The position numbers were made by a program, and so were the translations under genes. Positions 31,983-43,565 of a stretch of DNA of 64,000 nucleotides are shown piece by piece. The notes under the pieces are model-generated. The model did no database searches. It saw only the letters and a program-made list of their open reading frames with translations, and had not been told where the DNA came from. Within the stretch, counting starts at the first letter, position 1. Every line of letters begins with the position of its first letter. The stretch spans positions 33,683,246 through 33,747,245 of the forward strand of contig OV277866.1 of NCBI GenBank assembly GCA_922989275.2. Reading direction: 5' to 3'. The stretch comes from Gari tellinella. Taxonomy: Eukaryota > Mollusca > Bivalvia > Cardiida > Psammobiidae.

Positions 31983-32819
31983 CACGTTTAGATTTCTTTC
32001 AAATCATTAAAAAAGTTTTGTAATCTGACATTAAACACGTTATGAGCATAGCCTGACACCAAGCTGTTCAAAATATTTTGAATTTTATGCCATTTATTTA
32101 ACACACGCATATTATTTTAAACAGAATATCGCAGTATCTCATCTTCTCCGTCGAAAGCGGTGTGCATCAATAAATCATAGCTTCAAACTTTGCAAGTTAA
32201 ATGCAAAGACATAGCTTTTTGATCATCGCGTATGATTATTCCGCGAAGTAGTTTTAGCCCAATAAAATGAAGAACCGCTACCGTTATGTGCATACTCCAT
32301 TATCAAGTTCGTGAGAAGTTTCGTATTTATTCAATTCTTACAGCGATAATGCATTTGACAGACGAAAACCAGACATCAAGCTAGAGCAATCGCTCAATCA
32401 ATTTTAACTCGTACTTTCGATTTAATTCCATAAAATACATTTAAACCTGCTTTTTGCGATTACTTAAAAGACACAACGGGATCAATTTTGTTCTAAACGG
32501 ATGTCATTCAAACCGATACACCGAATGTGCTTTCTCTTTTACTCTCTCTCTGCATTACGCAAACCGTACTTTATCAAAATGGTGTTTTCTATGTTTCGGG
32601 ATTTAAAGGTTGGTTAATACATATGTTAAAATGAATCTGGTTTGCAAACGTAGCCTAATGGATATCCCATAGGGAATATTATAGTACAGCGACTAGTAGA
32701 TCGGCTCACTTGTTTGTACCCCTTCGATGCCATGCCGACATCATTTTAAACAATTGGTGTTTGTTTTTATTTCTCAAATTCAAATGTAAAGAAGTTTGTC
32801 TTGAGAAATATTGAAATTA
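31983..32819. other. No recognised feature
   Basis: Nothing identified beyond AT-rich sequence. Confidence 0.5.
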
Positions 32820-32941
32820 GTGTTTAACATTTTGGAACATGATTAGACACAGAGTTACGCGGCGTACAACCAGGATCCAAACTGTTTGCAAATAACCATT
32901 GCACTCGCGATAATGTAGTGAAGAGGTTATAATACTTATGT
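32820..32941 (-). mobile_element. Family C MITE, core end only
   Basis: ACATTTTGGAACATGATTAG, AGTTACGCGGCGTAC, CAGGATCCAAACTGTTTGC, then GCACTCGCGATAATG and GTGAAGAGGTTATAA, a decayed tip. The long arm is missing or too diverged. Confidence 0.6.
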
Positions 32942-33233
32942 CAATTAATGACAGTTATAGGAGTTCAATATGCATGAAATAACATTCTCTGTTGGCAACG
33001 TATCATTTTGATACAAATGAAATGAATTCATCATTCTTGACATTTTGCGATACGCTCGTGCAGAGTAGAGATAAGATATTCTTTTCATTTTTATGTACTT
33101 GTCAATGCTATCCGCCCTAAACCATTTGCCAATCTGATTTTGACAAATTTGTTAAAAGTTTCAGGAACCCGAATTTTCATTAATTGCATTGCATTGGATT
33201 AGCGTTGATTCGTTAAAACGGACAATAACGACA

Positions 33234-33755
33234 TACAGTGTTCCCTCTCTACCACGACCCTCCGAACAACGCATCCCTCTTTAACAAAAATGATTGCCGT
33301 TGATCTCCAAACACGGCAATGTTGTCTGAATCTGTCACTGCTACAATATATTCTGACTGTCGTATGCTGGTTTTTCTTAAAGTTTCGTATTGGGTATTTT
33401 GATAGAATAAACATAAAGACGAGTGACTAACAATTTCAACATAGACCAGGCACCGTGTTACAGTGGATCATCTGTTATTCTTTTCCGTTAAAACGCAAAC
33501 GTACGCAAACGCAAAACACTAAAACCTAGAAAAGAACAACTTTTGGACAATTCTGATATTTCGTGTTTATCTTGGTGGCAAACAGTTTGGAGCCTGATCA
33601 GACGCCGGGTTACCCGGCGTCTGATCTGGCTCCAAACTGTTTGTAAAAGAACAAATAGTTTTAGCGTAAACGCGTTTATCGGTAAAGAATAACAGATTCT
33701 CCGCTATACATGTACGCGACATCTGATCCCGGCTCAAACGGTTTGCCAATTTTCT
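33234..33755 (+). mobile_element. Family B MITE split by A23 (B5)
   Basis: The left end TACAGTGTTCCCTCTCTA and the arm run to 33458 (CAATTTCAACATAGACC, CAGGCACCGTGT). After A23 the other core arm follows: TACGCGACATCTGATCCC and CTCAAACGGTTTGCC. The far B end is not found. Confidence 0.75.
33459..33708 (-). mobile_element. Family A MITE, full length (A23)
   Basis: Tips TACAGTGGATCATCTG and CAGATTCTCCGCTATA, intact core with a GGGTTACCC apex. The insertion point corresponds to the TA at the apex of the B5 palindrome (GTTACGC in intact B elements). Confidence 0.9.
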
Positions 33756-33969
33756 CTATGGGTAATAAATTTGCCAACCCTAAACAACTTTTTCCGAATT
33801 TAAAATACTATCTTTGTCTCTTATTTGGTGATGCTGTCGAGATGGAGCATTACATTTCATCCAGTAATGTTATTATAAAATGAGAATCTGCACCTGGTGT
33901 AAATATCGTCTTAGATTGTCCAGCATCTACAAGTATATGCACGTGTTTTTAATACATTCTTTATATTTA

Positions 33970-34478
33970 TGTTCGGGAGTTTCAAAACCAAGTTCAAGCT
34001 CTACAAGTCCCTGGTCCTGTCCACCCTCTTATATGGGTGCGAAGCATGGACTTTACTGGCAGAGACAGAAAGACGAATACAGGCTTTCGAGGTGAAATGC
34101 ATGAGGAAGCTACTTGGCAGCTCTTACTTGGAGAGAAAAACTAATGAACATGTAAGGGATCGGGTACGCAGCCTTGTTGGCGCCCAAGAACCCCTCCTCA
34201 GTACGATCAAGAAAAGGAAATTGAAGTGGTTTGGTCACACCACAAGACACAACAGTCTTAGCAAAACTATCCTCCAAGAGACAGTGGAAGGTGGGCGTAG
34301 ACGAGGAAGGCAGAGGAAGAGTTGGTCCGACAACGTAAAAGAGTGGACAACACTGCCAATGCCAGAGCTGATAACATATGCTGCAGATAGACCAGGTTGG
34401 AAACAAAGGACAGCTTCCTCGGCATCAGAATCCCCCTACGACGAGACAATCAATCAAGGGATGAGTGAGAGTGAGTAA
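33970..34478 (+). pseudogene. RTE-type LINE reverse transcriptase C-terminal fragment
   Basis: About 165 open codons with TKFKLYKSLVLSTLLYGCEA, RRIQAFEVKCMRKLLG, TIKKRKLKWFGHTTRH and GRRRGRQRKSWSDNVKEW. This order is typical of the end of reverse transcriptase proteins of RTE-like non-LTR retrotransposons, as I recall them. The catalytic palm and the endonuclease are missing. The frame stops at 34478 and a short A-rich tail (GAGTAAGAGAATAAAT) follows. It is a 5'-truncated copy, not a host gene. Confidence 0.85.
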
Positions 34479-34790
34479 GAGAATAAATCCATAATTTACA
34501 AATCTACTGGCTATTTAAATATGGAGTTAGATAAATGTTGCTGTCAACTAAACTACTCTGTAACGTGTACATAATGATCTCTATAGATGGTGTATTTGTG
34601 CTATCAAACGCATAGTTTATCCTGAGATAAATTAGATACACTGCAAAATAAATATATGATAGATAATGTATTTGAAAAGACACCAACAGGCGTGATGATA
34701 TGAGACAGATTCGATTTTACTTCGACTCTTAACTGTGGCGAACGACTATTGAAACAAAACACTAGTTCCGTAGTTAGAGTAGGTGGATTT

Positions 34791-35308
34791 AGTCGCCCCG
34801 TACTTCATTCTCAGTGTTGTTATACTTTCTGGTCCTTTGGAATCATTGATTTCAGCGCATTTACAGTTGAAAGTTGAATTCCGTTTAAGCGGGTGCTAGG
34901 GGGCGTGAGCACTGTTGCATATTTCAGTATTGCTCATGAACAGACTCAATTAAACCGAGTCTGCAATTTTCAGTATTTGCTTTGTTTTCTGTGATTTCAA
35001 AGGATCTCCCCTTATTAAGATTTTTACAATTCACAACAGCAGATGTTAAGTGCTTGTGTGGCGGCTGTAAAAAGTCGCCCCGTACTTCATTCTCAGTGTT
35101 GTTATACTTTCTGGTCCTTTGGAATCATTGATTTCAGCGCATTTACAGTTGAAAGTTGAATTCCGCTTAAGCCGGTGCTAGGGGGCGTGAGCACTGTTGC
35201 ATATTTCAGTATTGCTCATGAACAGACTCAATTAAACCGAGTCTGCAATTTTCAGTATTTGCTTTGTTTTCTGTGATTTCAAAGGATCTCCCCTTATTAA
35301 GATTTTTA
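34791..35308. repeat. Recent 236-bp direct duplication
   Basis: 34791-35026 (AGTCGCCCCGTACTTCATTC ... TTAAGATTTTTA) recurs at 35073-35308 with only two mismatches seen (GTTTAAGCGGG against GCTTAAGCCGG). A 46-bp spacer separates the copies. Each copy has a short hairpin CAGACTC / GAGTCTG. No terminal inverted repeats or open frame. The class is unknown; near-identity shows that it is young. Confidence 0.9.
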
Positions 35309-35844
35309 GAATAAACGGTGAAATGCATCTGAAAACCTCCTTACTTTCTACGATTTTGAAGTTGACGCCAAAATCAATAGGACATACTGTTTAAATAATA
35401 CTGTGCACAATATCAACATAATGAAGTATAGACAATTGCAGATTTTGAAACTGTTGACGAAACATTTGAATCTGAGTGAAAATCTGTTGTTTTCTAAAAC
35501 ATATCCATACGTATTTACAGCTATTCCCCTGTGTCACTTTATATTTGCATTAAAAAAGTTCATTACCTTACCCCAAATTCACGCGGCGTCTGATCACGAT
35601 AAAAATGGTTGACTGACGTCATTGTGGTGATTTTGTCTTTCACCTCTACACTGCCTTGCCCAAAGTACAGTGTATATTTATCATATTCTGAACTGTTTGA
35701 CAATTACCATGATATGAGGGAGGAGTAAATTTCCCTAAAACTGGAATCTGGGAAATAAAAGAATCAAACAAATATTTGAAACTTATGACGTCATGGTAGT
35801 ACTTTGGTCATATAACATATCAAGCTCTGAAATTGAGACCTTAC

Positions 35845-36045
35845 TACAGTAAAACCTCTCCATTACGATTCCTTAAACAAGGCTAATGGACTGTATATGA
35901 CACCTTCAAGAAAGGTGACAGTAAAACAGAACTCCTTTCTGTTTTACTGTCACTTTGCTTTACACAGTATCCAATCGTATTCAATTAATATTCCACTTAT
36001 AATAATTAACACACTTTAGTAGTCGTACTAGAGAGGTGTTTATGT
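35845..36045. mobile_element. Family F MITE
   Basis: TACAGTAAAACCTCTCCATT at the left and TTTAGTAGTCGTACTAGAG at the right. The central hairpin GACAGTAAAACAGAACTCC / TTCTGTTTTACTGTC is short but well paired. Confidence 0.82.
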
Positions 36046-36087
36046 GTTCTCATCGGCTACCAAAGTAGTACACACGTGTAAATGGGG

Positions 36088-36337
36088 TACAGTGGAGAAA
36101 ACGTTATTCTTTCCCAATAAACGCGTTTACGCTAAAACTATTATTTCTATTGAAAACAGTTTGGAGCCAGATCAGACGCCGGGTAACCCGGCGTCTGATC
36201 AGGCTCCAAACTGTTTGCCACCAAGATAAAAATGAATTATCAGAATTGTCCAAAAGTTGCACTTTTCTACGTTTTAGTGTTTTGCGTTTGCGTTTCGTTT
36301 CGTTTAAACGGAAAAGAATAACGTTTTCTCTACTGTA
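36088..36337 (+). mobile_element. Family A MITE, full length (A24)
   Basis: Tips TACAGTGGAGAAAACG and CGTTTTCTCTACTGTA, intact core with a GGGTAACCC apex. Right arm GCGTTTCGTTTCG lacks one repeat unit. Confidence 0.92.
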
Positions 36338-38674
36338 CTTGTTATGTATTTGGTTTTGCTAATTAAGGAAAATACATTATGTTACCAATCAACCCAATAA
36401 ATCAAGGGTTGGGTTAAATGCTGATACTAAACGTTCTGGACAGATGTATTTATTGCTCTGTCAACAACATCACTCTGTAACGCGGATCAGGATGTTCTAC
36501 ATAACTATTGTAGAGAACTTATCAATCTAGCGCTTTCCAACAAATGCAATAGGATTATATTGGCGAATATATTTTAAAGAACTTTGCAGGCCAAGGCAAT
36601 GTCGAACAGTTTTGTATGGTAGAGTAAATAATACAGTTTTCTCCTCAAAACATATTTAACAGAATACAATGTATGAGCTGCTCCACAGTGTAGTACAATG
36701 GTATGAACCGTCTCATGACAAAACACGCAATATTACATCGAAAACCACGACTGGTCTTGATCTACAGTTAGACATCCAAATACAGCTGAAGCTATCAAAC
36801 TTATATACAGAGCCTGGGATGACAGCGGTGCTTGATGTGTATAATTTTGCAATGCAGTAAAGTTTGTTTTATCATGACACGGATCATATATGATACGCTA
36901 AGCTACTCGGGGTCTAATTTTTCTTTTAAATATTTGCAGTTACCATAATTAATAGTTTAAACATATTTTATTTCCATACACATGTACATAAGGAAATGGG
37001 GTTGGGTCACAAGTTCTCACAACATTAAATTCGACCCTCCCCTACAATGTATATAAACAATGGAACAATGGCAAACAAAATATGAAACATATTTGAATAA
37101 ACAAAACAAGAACTATCAACACATAATATTAACACACTGACCCCTAATATCAATACTTTAGTCCTTTACAAACTGTTTGCTTATAAAGAGTACATTCATC
37201 TGTTGCAATCAGTGAAAATCAAGATCAGAGAGCTTTTGCCATAAATAATAAAAGACAGAACTATTTATTTGGAAAAAGTAAATTTTATAAACCAATTTAT
37301 CCATATACCGATTACTCACGGATACTTTATACTTTTTACTATATATTATACGGATACTTACATATTTTCAAACATTACTTAAAACATGTAATTACACATG
37401 TACATGCCTTTTCTTTTGTCAACCATATACTAAGATGATTACTAGCAAATTCTATACATCGAATGTAGAGAGGGGAACAGATGTTCCGGCTAAACGTCCT
37501 AGACATATGTATTAATTGGTTTGTCAATAGAGTCAATCTGCAACGTGATAAAGATTGTTCTACATAAATACTGCGGCTTTTGATATCAAACGTGTGGCCA
37601 ATAAATGCGAATAATGATATGAAAGAACATGCGTTTGATTATCTCTGTAGGCTAGGCCATGCCAGATATACTAGTAAACCAATGATCTTCAGAGCTCTTT
37701 GTTAATCCACTAATGACATTATCCGACAAGTAAAACCGACAGCACCTTGTTACCAAATTAGTTTCGTCAATTTAGTACTTCTACGTTAGGTTGCAAAATG
37801 TCACACATTACAGCTGAATCTACACTGTTGACACTAGAAAAGTGTATTCTTCAGCATATATTCTACATGTAAAGATTGGTAACGTACATACAGGGGTGAA
37901 TTGATTAATATGCATGCAGCTTTTTTGGTGTTAAAATGAAGCCGCATCAAAATGAGGATGTGAGAAAATGTTGGTAGAATCTGATTTAACTCATTAACCC
38001 GTATAACTTCAGCTACTTTTATTTTCAAAACTTAGGTTTTTTGAACTAAGAACACTTTATTGAATTGTTTCGGCGTATAAGCCAATTACACGGCAGAAAA
38101 TGATCGGCAAATTCCGTGAATCGCGCTACCAATTCATGGTAAATTTACCGATCATCGGATGTCGTTAATTTCGCTTAAAAGTCGAACATATTCAGCTCAT
38201 GTTATATTTGCTGTAATTTCTAATATCAAATGAACATTATATTAGTATGCATGTATGTTTCATGAATACACAATAATAATGTGTACCTAGAAGAAAGGAA
38301 GTCATTACTGCCAATACTCAGGGAACGCAACAACATGGTTAGCGGAGAACAGATCGATAAACCCCGCCTTCACTCCGAGGATATCTACAAATCCCGCCCC
38401 TAGAAAAATTGCGTTTATACGAAATAAACATCACTTGTGCAATAGAATTAAATGGGACGAATGTAAATATTGTGTTTTAAGCATTAGACATCCCAGCCAT
38501 CAGGATCCAAATGTTTGCAAAACATCGTTTTACTGGTTAAGCCAGTGGAGGCGTTCTATAAATAACTCTACATAACTTTCACTAAAATATTCTATAACAA
38601 CCACCACATCAGGTTATAAGTTAAGTGTTTCAGATATAAACTTTAAGGAGATTTCTGCTTTACGATCATATGCT
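36338..38674. other. Long stretch without genes; one diverged direct repeat
   Basis: Blocks at about 36427-36530 and 37484-37590 align (AACGTYCTRGACA, ATGTATT, TTGTCAA, CTGYAACGYG, TTGTTCTACATAA-like). They look like an ancient duplication or two old repeat copies. No coding, tRNA or MITE end was recognised in the rest. Confidence 0.45.
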
Positions 38675-38906
38675 TTAACCTTTTCAGTGCACACATTTCC
38701 CTTCACCGTTTCAACGGCCTCTGTTTCAATTTTGTCGTTTGCAAGGTTGTTTCAAAGTAAGATTCAATATAGTATCACTTTAAACATATCGATACGAGTG
38801 TCAAACAGTTTTGATTCTGATCAGACGCCGCATCATGCGGCGTCTGATCAGGATCAAAACTGTTTGCAACTGCACTTTATGACGTCGTTGATAGCAAAAT
38901 GGTTAT
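38675..38906 (-). mobile_element. Family C MITE (C7)
   Basis: Left TTAACCTTTTCAGTGC. Arm with TTCAATTTTGTCGTTTGC. The core is nearly perfect (CAAACAGTTTTGATTC, AGACGCCGCATCATGCGGC, GATCAAAACTGTTTGC). The right tip is decayed after ATGACGTCGTTGATAG. Confidence 0.82.
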
Positions 38907-39647
38907 GCTATCACCTCTCTTCAAAAAGATGCCGTGGTAGAGGGGTTTACTCTAACAGAAACTACACGGACAAGGACAACTTTGTTAACTGTTATTTGTT
39001 TGTCACATTCAAAACAACTTTTCGCAATAGTTTGGTACAGAGTTTATTCAATTTATCCTTTGCGCGAACTTATCAAATTGTCCGTAATTCAATTCATTAT
39101 GCGTATTTTGTAATGATTACTGCGTGAGAGAAACAAATTGAATTTATGCGAATGATGCAGACGATAATGCGCGTACCGATGCAAACATAATATTGGTGAA
39201 TTGGCACACATTACGTGTATACAAATTACATAATAACAATGATTTGTTCTCATTAGTGACTGTCAAGGTCAGGTTGATGTCAGTGACCACTTGACCTAAT
39301 CGGCAAAAAGGCATTTGCATAGTGTTATAGCTAAACAAATAGATCCAGCCGACGAAAAGTGTCCCTCCCACCTCAGAAATGTGACCCATGGACATTTGTC
39401 GACGTAGACTACAAAAATCCTCTTATCTGTGTCTACACTGTTTTTCAGTTGGTAACAGTTAAAGATGCGCTAAACGTAATCTGTCCATCCGATATCTCGG
39501 TTGCAATGAATTAACAAAGCTAAGGTATGTCTACAGTAAAACATTTAATTGATATGAATAAAACGGTTGCTTAACTACATGTATACACCGATAATTTGTT
39601 TCGCAACCAAGCGTTATGTTCAAATTAACTTTACGTCAAAGCCAACC
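38907..39647. other. No gene recognised; nuclear-receptor-like half sites
   Basis: TCAAGGTCA at 39263-39271, followed by TGACC and TTGACCTAAT within 30 bp, resembles nuclear receptor elements but may be chance. Nothing else identified. Confidence 0.35.
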
Positions 39648-39836
39648 CCTTCACTGCCATACTGTTATCAACATAAACTGAATGACGTCTGTCTTTATTT
39701 CAAAAAATCAAATTTTAGGTATTTTGAATTAAGAAATATTGAAATGAGTGATAAACAGTTTTGATCCTTACAAGTCGCCGCGTGACATTGTTTGCAAATC
39801 CCTATTATACTCGAGGTAAGGCAGTGTAGGGGTTAA
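39648..39836 (-). mobile_element. Family C MITE with deleted core (C8)
   Basis: CAACCCCTTCACTGCC at the left and AGGCAGTGTAGGGGTTAA at the right. The core retains GTGATAAACAGTTTTGATCC and GTCGCCGCGTGAC, then jumps to ATTGTTTGCAAATC. Confidence 0.75.
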
Positions 39837-40847
39837 TATGTAGAATATAAGAAACACGTGAATATTATATTTAATTTAATAACTTGCCTCCAATTTTTAT
39901 CGGGATATCGGTATTACTGTAGATAAAGGAATATATACATTTCTGATAGTTAAACAAGTTGAAAACGTAGAGAGATATAGGCTGCTTATAGAATCCTGCA
40001 AACTAACCACATTTAGATGGTCTAGACTGCATATGGTGCTAAGTACTAGAGGAAAGTGTCACACGCGCATCCTGTCACTAGATTTTACACATATTTATAT
40101 CAGACAGTAACTGAGAAACCTGACAGAGCGCTGCAGGCGACACATTACTGGTACCGTCTGTAAATAATTCATTCACATTGTCGAGCTCTTTTATTTCCAT
40201 ATTTTAAAAGGAAGGGCACCTTTAAAGACAGTCGCTTGTCACTTAAAACAAATCATGTTCACATAAGTACGCACTTTACTTGTAAATCTTCTCATAGTCT
40301 ATGCTAAGCGATTCTTGGAATTAATGAGACTGTTGTTTGGAGTACATTTATAACATACATGGATTACAAACCTTCTGTCATACCATTTAGTCTTTTTTAG
40401 AATGTTTAGAGGTGTTTGCTTTCAATATAGTGCAATATGTCACAACATACACACGTTGGTCAAGATGACTTCTTGAAACACACTTTACTGATCAGAGGAA
40501 TCTTGATGGATTCCTTGGATAGGGAGCGACACTTTGTGCATACATTAAGCATAATCGTGACAGGCATATACGCGGCACTAGGGTGTTGTGCTTGTGGGTA
40601 AATAGCGTGCTCAAGATAAGTGAAGACGATACAGCCAGGCTAAAGAGTTTGAAACGACAATAGTTTAAGACAGTTTTGATCTCATAGCAAGACAACAGTT
40701 GACATTTATTAAGCAGTTGCTGGTCCTAAGGCATTTGTAAGAACATATTTTAAATAATTGGTTGTCACATTATATTACGAGTCTGGACCAATGCACTTTC
40801 AGGCGTTAAGGCTGCCTGTAATGTGCCAATTGTTCTGATATAACACG
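39837..40847. other. No recognised feature
   Basis: AT-rich, nothing identified. Confidence 0.5.
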
Positions 40848-41075
40848 TTAACCCTTTCAATCTGAGTATCGCTTAAAAGCGCGTTTGCAAACAGTTAAGA
40901 TCCTGATCAGACGCCGCGTTAGGACCAACACTGTTTGACACTCGTTTCGAAATATTTTCAGGCACACTGCTTTATTTTTTAATTTTATACAACATTGCAG
41001 ATAACACAATTATAGCAGACGACAATGAAACTGTGAAGGGGTAAAAAATCTCACGAAACAGAGTGAAAGGTTTAA
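40848..41075 (+). mobile_element. Family C MITE (C9)
   Basis: TTAACCCTTTCAATCTGAG at the left and AGAGTGAAAGGTTTAA at the right. The core lacks most of its second arm (GATCAGACGCCGCGTTAGGA then CCAACACTGTTTGACAC). It abuts a D element, sharing the TTAA. Confidence 0.87.
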
Positions 41076-41306
41076 CTCTTTCCTCCCTGAAACGTTAAAT
41101 GGACAATTCCAGTTTTCACTTTAGTCTAGTCCATTTTTGACTTTTAAGGGTTGTTTTTGTCAATGTTTGGCATTACGACAAGCAGTGAAGACCCTGATCA
41201 GAGGGCTCCTTTCGGAGCCCTCTGATCTGGGTCTCCACTGTTTACACAGGACAAGTGTACCATTCACATGTACTCCTATATGCGGGACTAGGGTTCAAAG
41301 GGTTAA
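41072..41306 (-). mobile_element. Family D MITE (D2)
   Basis: TTAACTCTTTCCTCCCTG at the left and CTAGGGTTCAAAGGGTTAA at the right. Hairpin AGAGGGCTCCTTTCGGAGC with outer arms CAGTGAAGACCCTGATC and GATCTGGGTCTCCACTG. Opposite orientation to D1 although its position relative to C is the same. Confidence 0.88.
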
Positions 41307-41435
41307 TAAACGAAACAAAATACTCCGCAATCACAATATATCCTGACTCACCAAATGCATGTATAGAATCGTCAACCTGAAAATGTAAAACGTAAAGTAA
41401 ATTATAACTTTTTTTCTCGTAGGTATAACTTCCAT

Positions 41436-41910
41436 TTAACCCTTTCACTGCTGGTGTCGCATTAAGTCGTCTTTGCAAACAATGTTGATCCTGATCAGGA
41501 GCCGCGTCCAAAGTGTTTGACACTCGTTTCGATACGTCTTATGTTGTATTCTCTTAACCCTTTGCCTTATTGAAGCGCATTTTAGCGCATTCCGTTTAAT
41601 CCTCCGCGGAAGAAAATAATTCCAGTCTATCCAGTCATGAAAAAGTATCAGAATAAATATTTTTTTAATTCTAGTAGGTGTAAACTAAACACAGGTTGAA
41701 AGTAAAGCAAAATGCGCCTTAGGGCGCATTCAGCTTTACTTTCAACCTGCTTTAAATAGTCACATATGTTCAAATCTAGAAACAGGCTATAGGGTAATGG
41801 GTTAACTCTAACATTAAAATGATCTTGCAGACAACAATGATTATGTAGCAGATGACGAAATAACACTGAAGGGGTAAAAATATGACGATTTATTTTGCGC
41901 CAAGAGGGTT
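41436..41910 (+). mobile_element. Family C MITE split by a family E element (C10)
   Basis: Left part 41436-41553: TTAACCCTTTCACTGCTGG, a core with GATCCTGATCAGGAGCC, and GACACTCGTTTCGATACG. Right part from 41806: AATGATCTTGCAGACAAC and CACTGAAGGGGTAAAAATA. Excising E3 with one TTAA restores C order. The right tip is uncertain. Confidence 0.8.
41554..41805 (+). mobile_element. Family E MITE inside C10 (E3)
   Basis: TTAACCCTTTGCCTTATTG at the left and AGGGTAATGGGTTAA at the right, flanked on both sides by C10 sequence. Hairpin 41694-41755 (GCAAAATGCGCC / GGCGCATTCAGC). Confidence 0.9.
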
Positions 41911-41980
41911 CCATGTAATTGTGTAGAGAGGGGGCACTGTAGTACATTAAGCCTGTGCTTAAGGAATCTTCTTACCAGGG

Positions 41981-42181
41981 TACAGTGGAGAATCTGTTAT
42001 TCTTTCCCGTTTAAACGCAAACGTACGCAAACGCAAAGCACTAAAACGTAGAAAAGAACAACTTTTCGACAATTCTGATAATTCATGTTTATCTTGGTGG
42101 CAAACAGTTTGGAGCCTGATCAGACGCCGGGTTACCCGGCGTCTGATCTAGCTCCAAATTATTTGCACTGCAAATAATAGT
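41981..42181 (-). mobile_element. Family A MITE, truncated (A25)
   Basis: Intact tip, right arm and core. It stops in the left arm after CTGCAAATAATAGTATA, so the GCGTAAACGCG block and second tip are missing. No insertion is evident at the break. Confidence 0.88.
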
Positions 42182-43199
42182 ATATGGAACTGGTCGTGCA
42201 TTATACCAGTATTATACTTAGGCAGAACAGTTTGATATGGATTAATTGTTGTATATCTATTGTTCTCGAAAAAGGCATCTGTTTGAAGACATTAAACCAC
42301 AGATCGATCGTATGCAGTAAGAGAGTCGCAATTATACTGTTTAATGCAAATGCAAGGACATATTAACTACTCGGTGTCTAATATGGCTAAAAACTGGCGT
42401 CTGATCATGACCTTAACTGTTTGCAAAGTCGACTTTATGCGACTTCAGCGTCGAACGGGTTAAACCTTTTTTTCTGGCAGGCACAACTATATCATTAGTT
42501 TTACAAGATCAGCGTAACCAGGTCATTATTCTGATTGTTTAACGCGTAGTTCGATTTGTGTTTGGTCAACGTGCCTTATATCGTTTTGCAGACATTATGC
42601 AACGACAGTCATTAGTTGCCGATGCAACAATTGTGTATGGATAAATGCACGCGGCAGACATATCTATTTCCATGTCCTTGACTTTAACAATTGATATATA
42701 GGTACACATAGGCATATGCTAAAACAATAACATAAATTACAGACAGTTCGAGCCAGATCAGACGCAAAACCTTCGTCATTTATAAAAGTATTTTGATTGC
42801 CCTTGTAATTATTTTCGATAAACAGGAAATGAGCAAACAACGTCTTCGCATTGTGTGTGCTTATTGAATTCGTTTTTAGTGCGACTGAAAGGTTGTAGTT
42901 TCTACAGATGGCGGAGTATTGGTTTCTTTATTTTAAAAAAAGGAAAAAAGCTAACCCAATACATTTAAATGTAGATCATTACAGTTTGCTGATGTTGTCT
43001 GCTCATGAAAATCTGATAGAAAAACAGACTGGATTCTAATAGAATACGCAACATTATTCTGCATATAAATCGGCTCAGTGCAATTTTAATGCACATCCTA
43101 GTGTTAGCATAGACTCTATTGCTGAGATGACGTATCATCCTGTGTACATGGCATTGCATCGTAAATGTATTTCCGTAAGGGACACATTTAGGTGCACAG
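42182..43199. other. No gene; a family C core end at 42378-42465
   Basis: CTCGGTGTCTAATATGGC, ACTGGCGTCTGATCATG and CTGTTTGCAAAG lead to CAGCGTCGAACGGGTTAAAC, a C tip. A further half core (AGTTCGAGCCAGATCAGACG) lies at 42746. Nothing else identified. Confidence 0.5.
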
Positions 43200-43565
43200 T
43201 GCCTAGACATATAGGATCTGTCATGAGTCGATGTTTAAGACAAGCTGATCTCCAACGAGTCTAGAATTGAAATGTTATTAAGCGAGCCTTGGCGAGCTTA
43301 ATAACTTTTCTATTCTAGACGAGTTTGAGATCAACTTGTCTTAAACATCGACGACTAACAGATTCTTTTTCTCACATGACCAGCGATTTAAGCTATTTAT
43401 AAAGCAGTATGCTTTTTTTAACCCCGGCGACGTCAAAACGCCGTTATAAATAGTGACGTTATAGTGAGGTCATCAAAATGATCTTACACATGTTGGAGAT
43501 AAGGATATTCGTCATCGTTGTTCGCTATAGAAAACAGGGGTAGTTCTGTGAGAAAACGCTATCTT
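43200..43565. mobile_element. Family H hairpin repeat, copy 1
   Basis: A long imperfect inverted repeat at about 43222-43354. GTCGATGTTTAAGACAAGC and GATCTC are mirrored by GAGATCAACTTGTC and TTAAACATCGAC around AGCGAGCCTTGGCGAGCTT. Downstream, GACGTCAAAACGCCGTTATA, TGACGTTATAGTGAGGTC and GAAAACAGGGGTAGTTCTG also recur at 63.3-63.6 kb, so the element is about 350 bp. Confidence 0.7.

Noticed and set aside
33880..34449. Other open frames overlapping the RTE fragment, on both strands
   Set aside because: They are shadows of the plus-strand reverse transcriptase frame and have no domain of their own.
38687..39127. 146-codon frame at 38.7 kb
   Set aside because: The first half is a translation through the family C arm and its core palindrome, so it is not a gene.
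39263..39297. Nuclear receptor response element
   Set aside because: The half sites are convincing singly, but spacing and orientation fit no standard arrangement and there is no promoter near. Kept only as a note.
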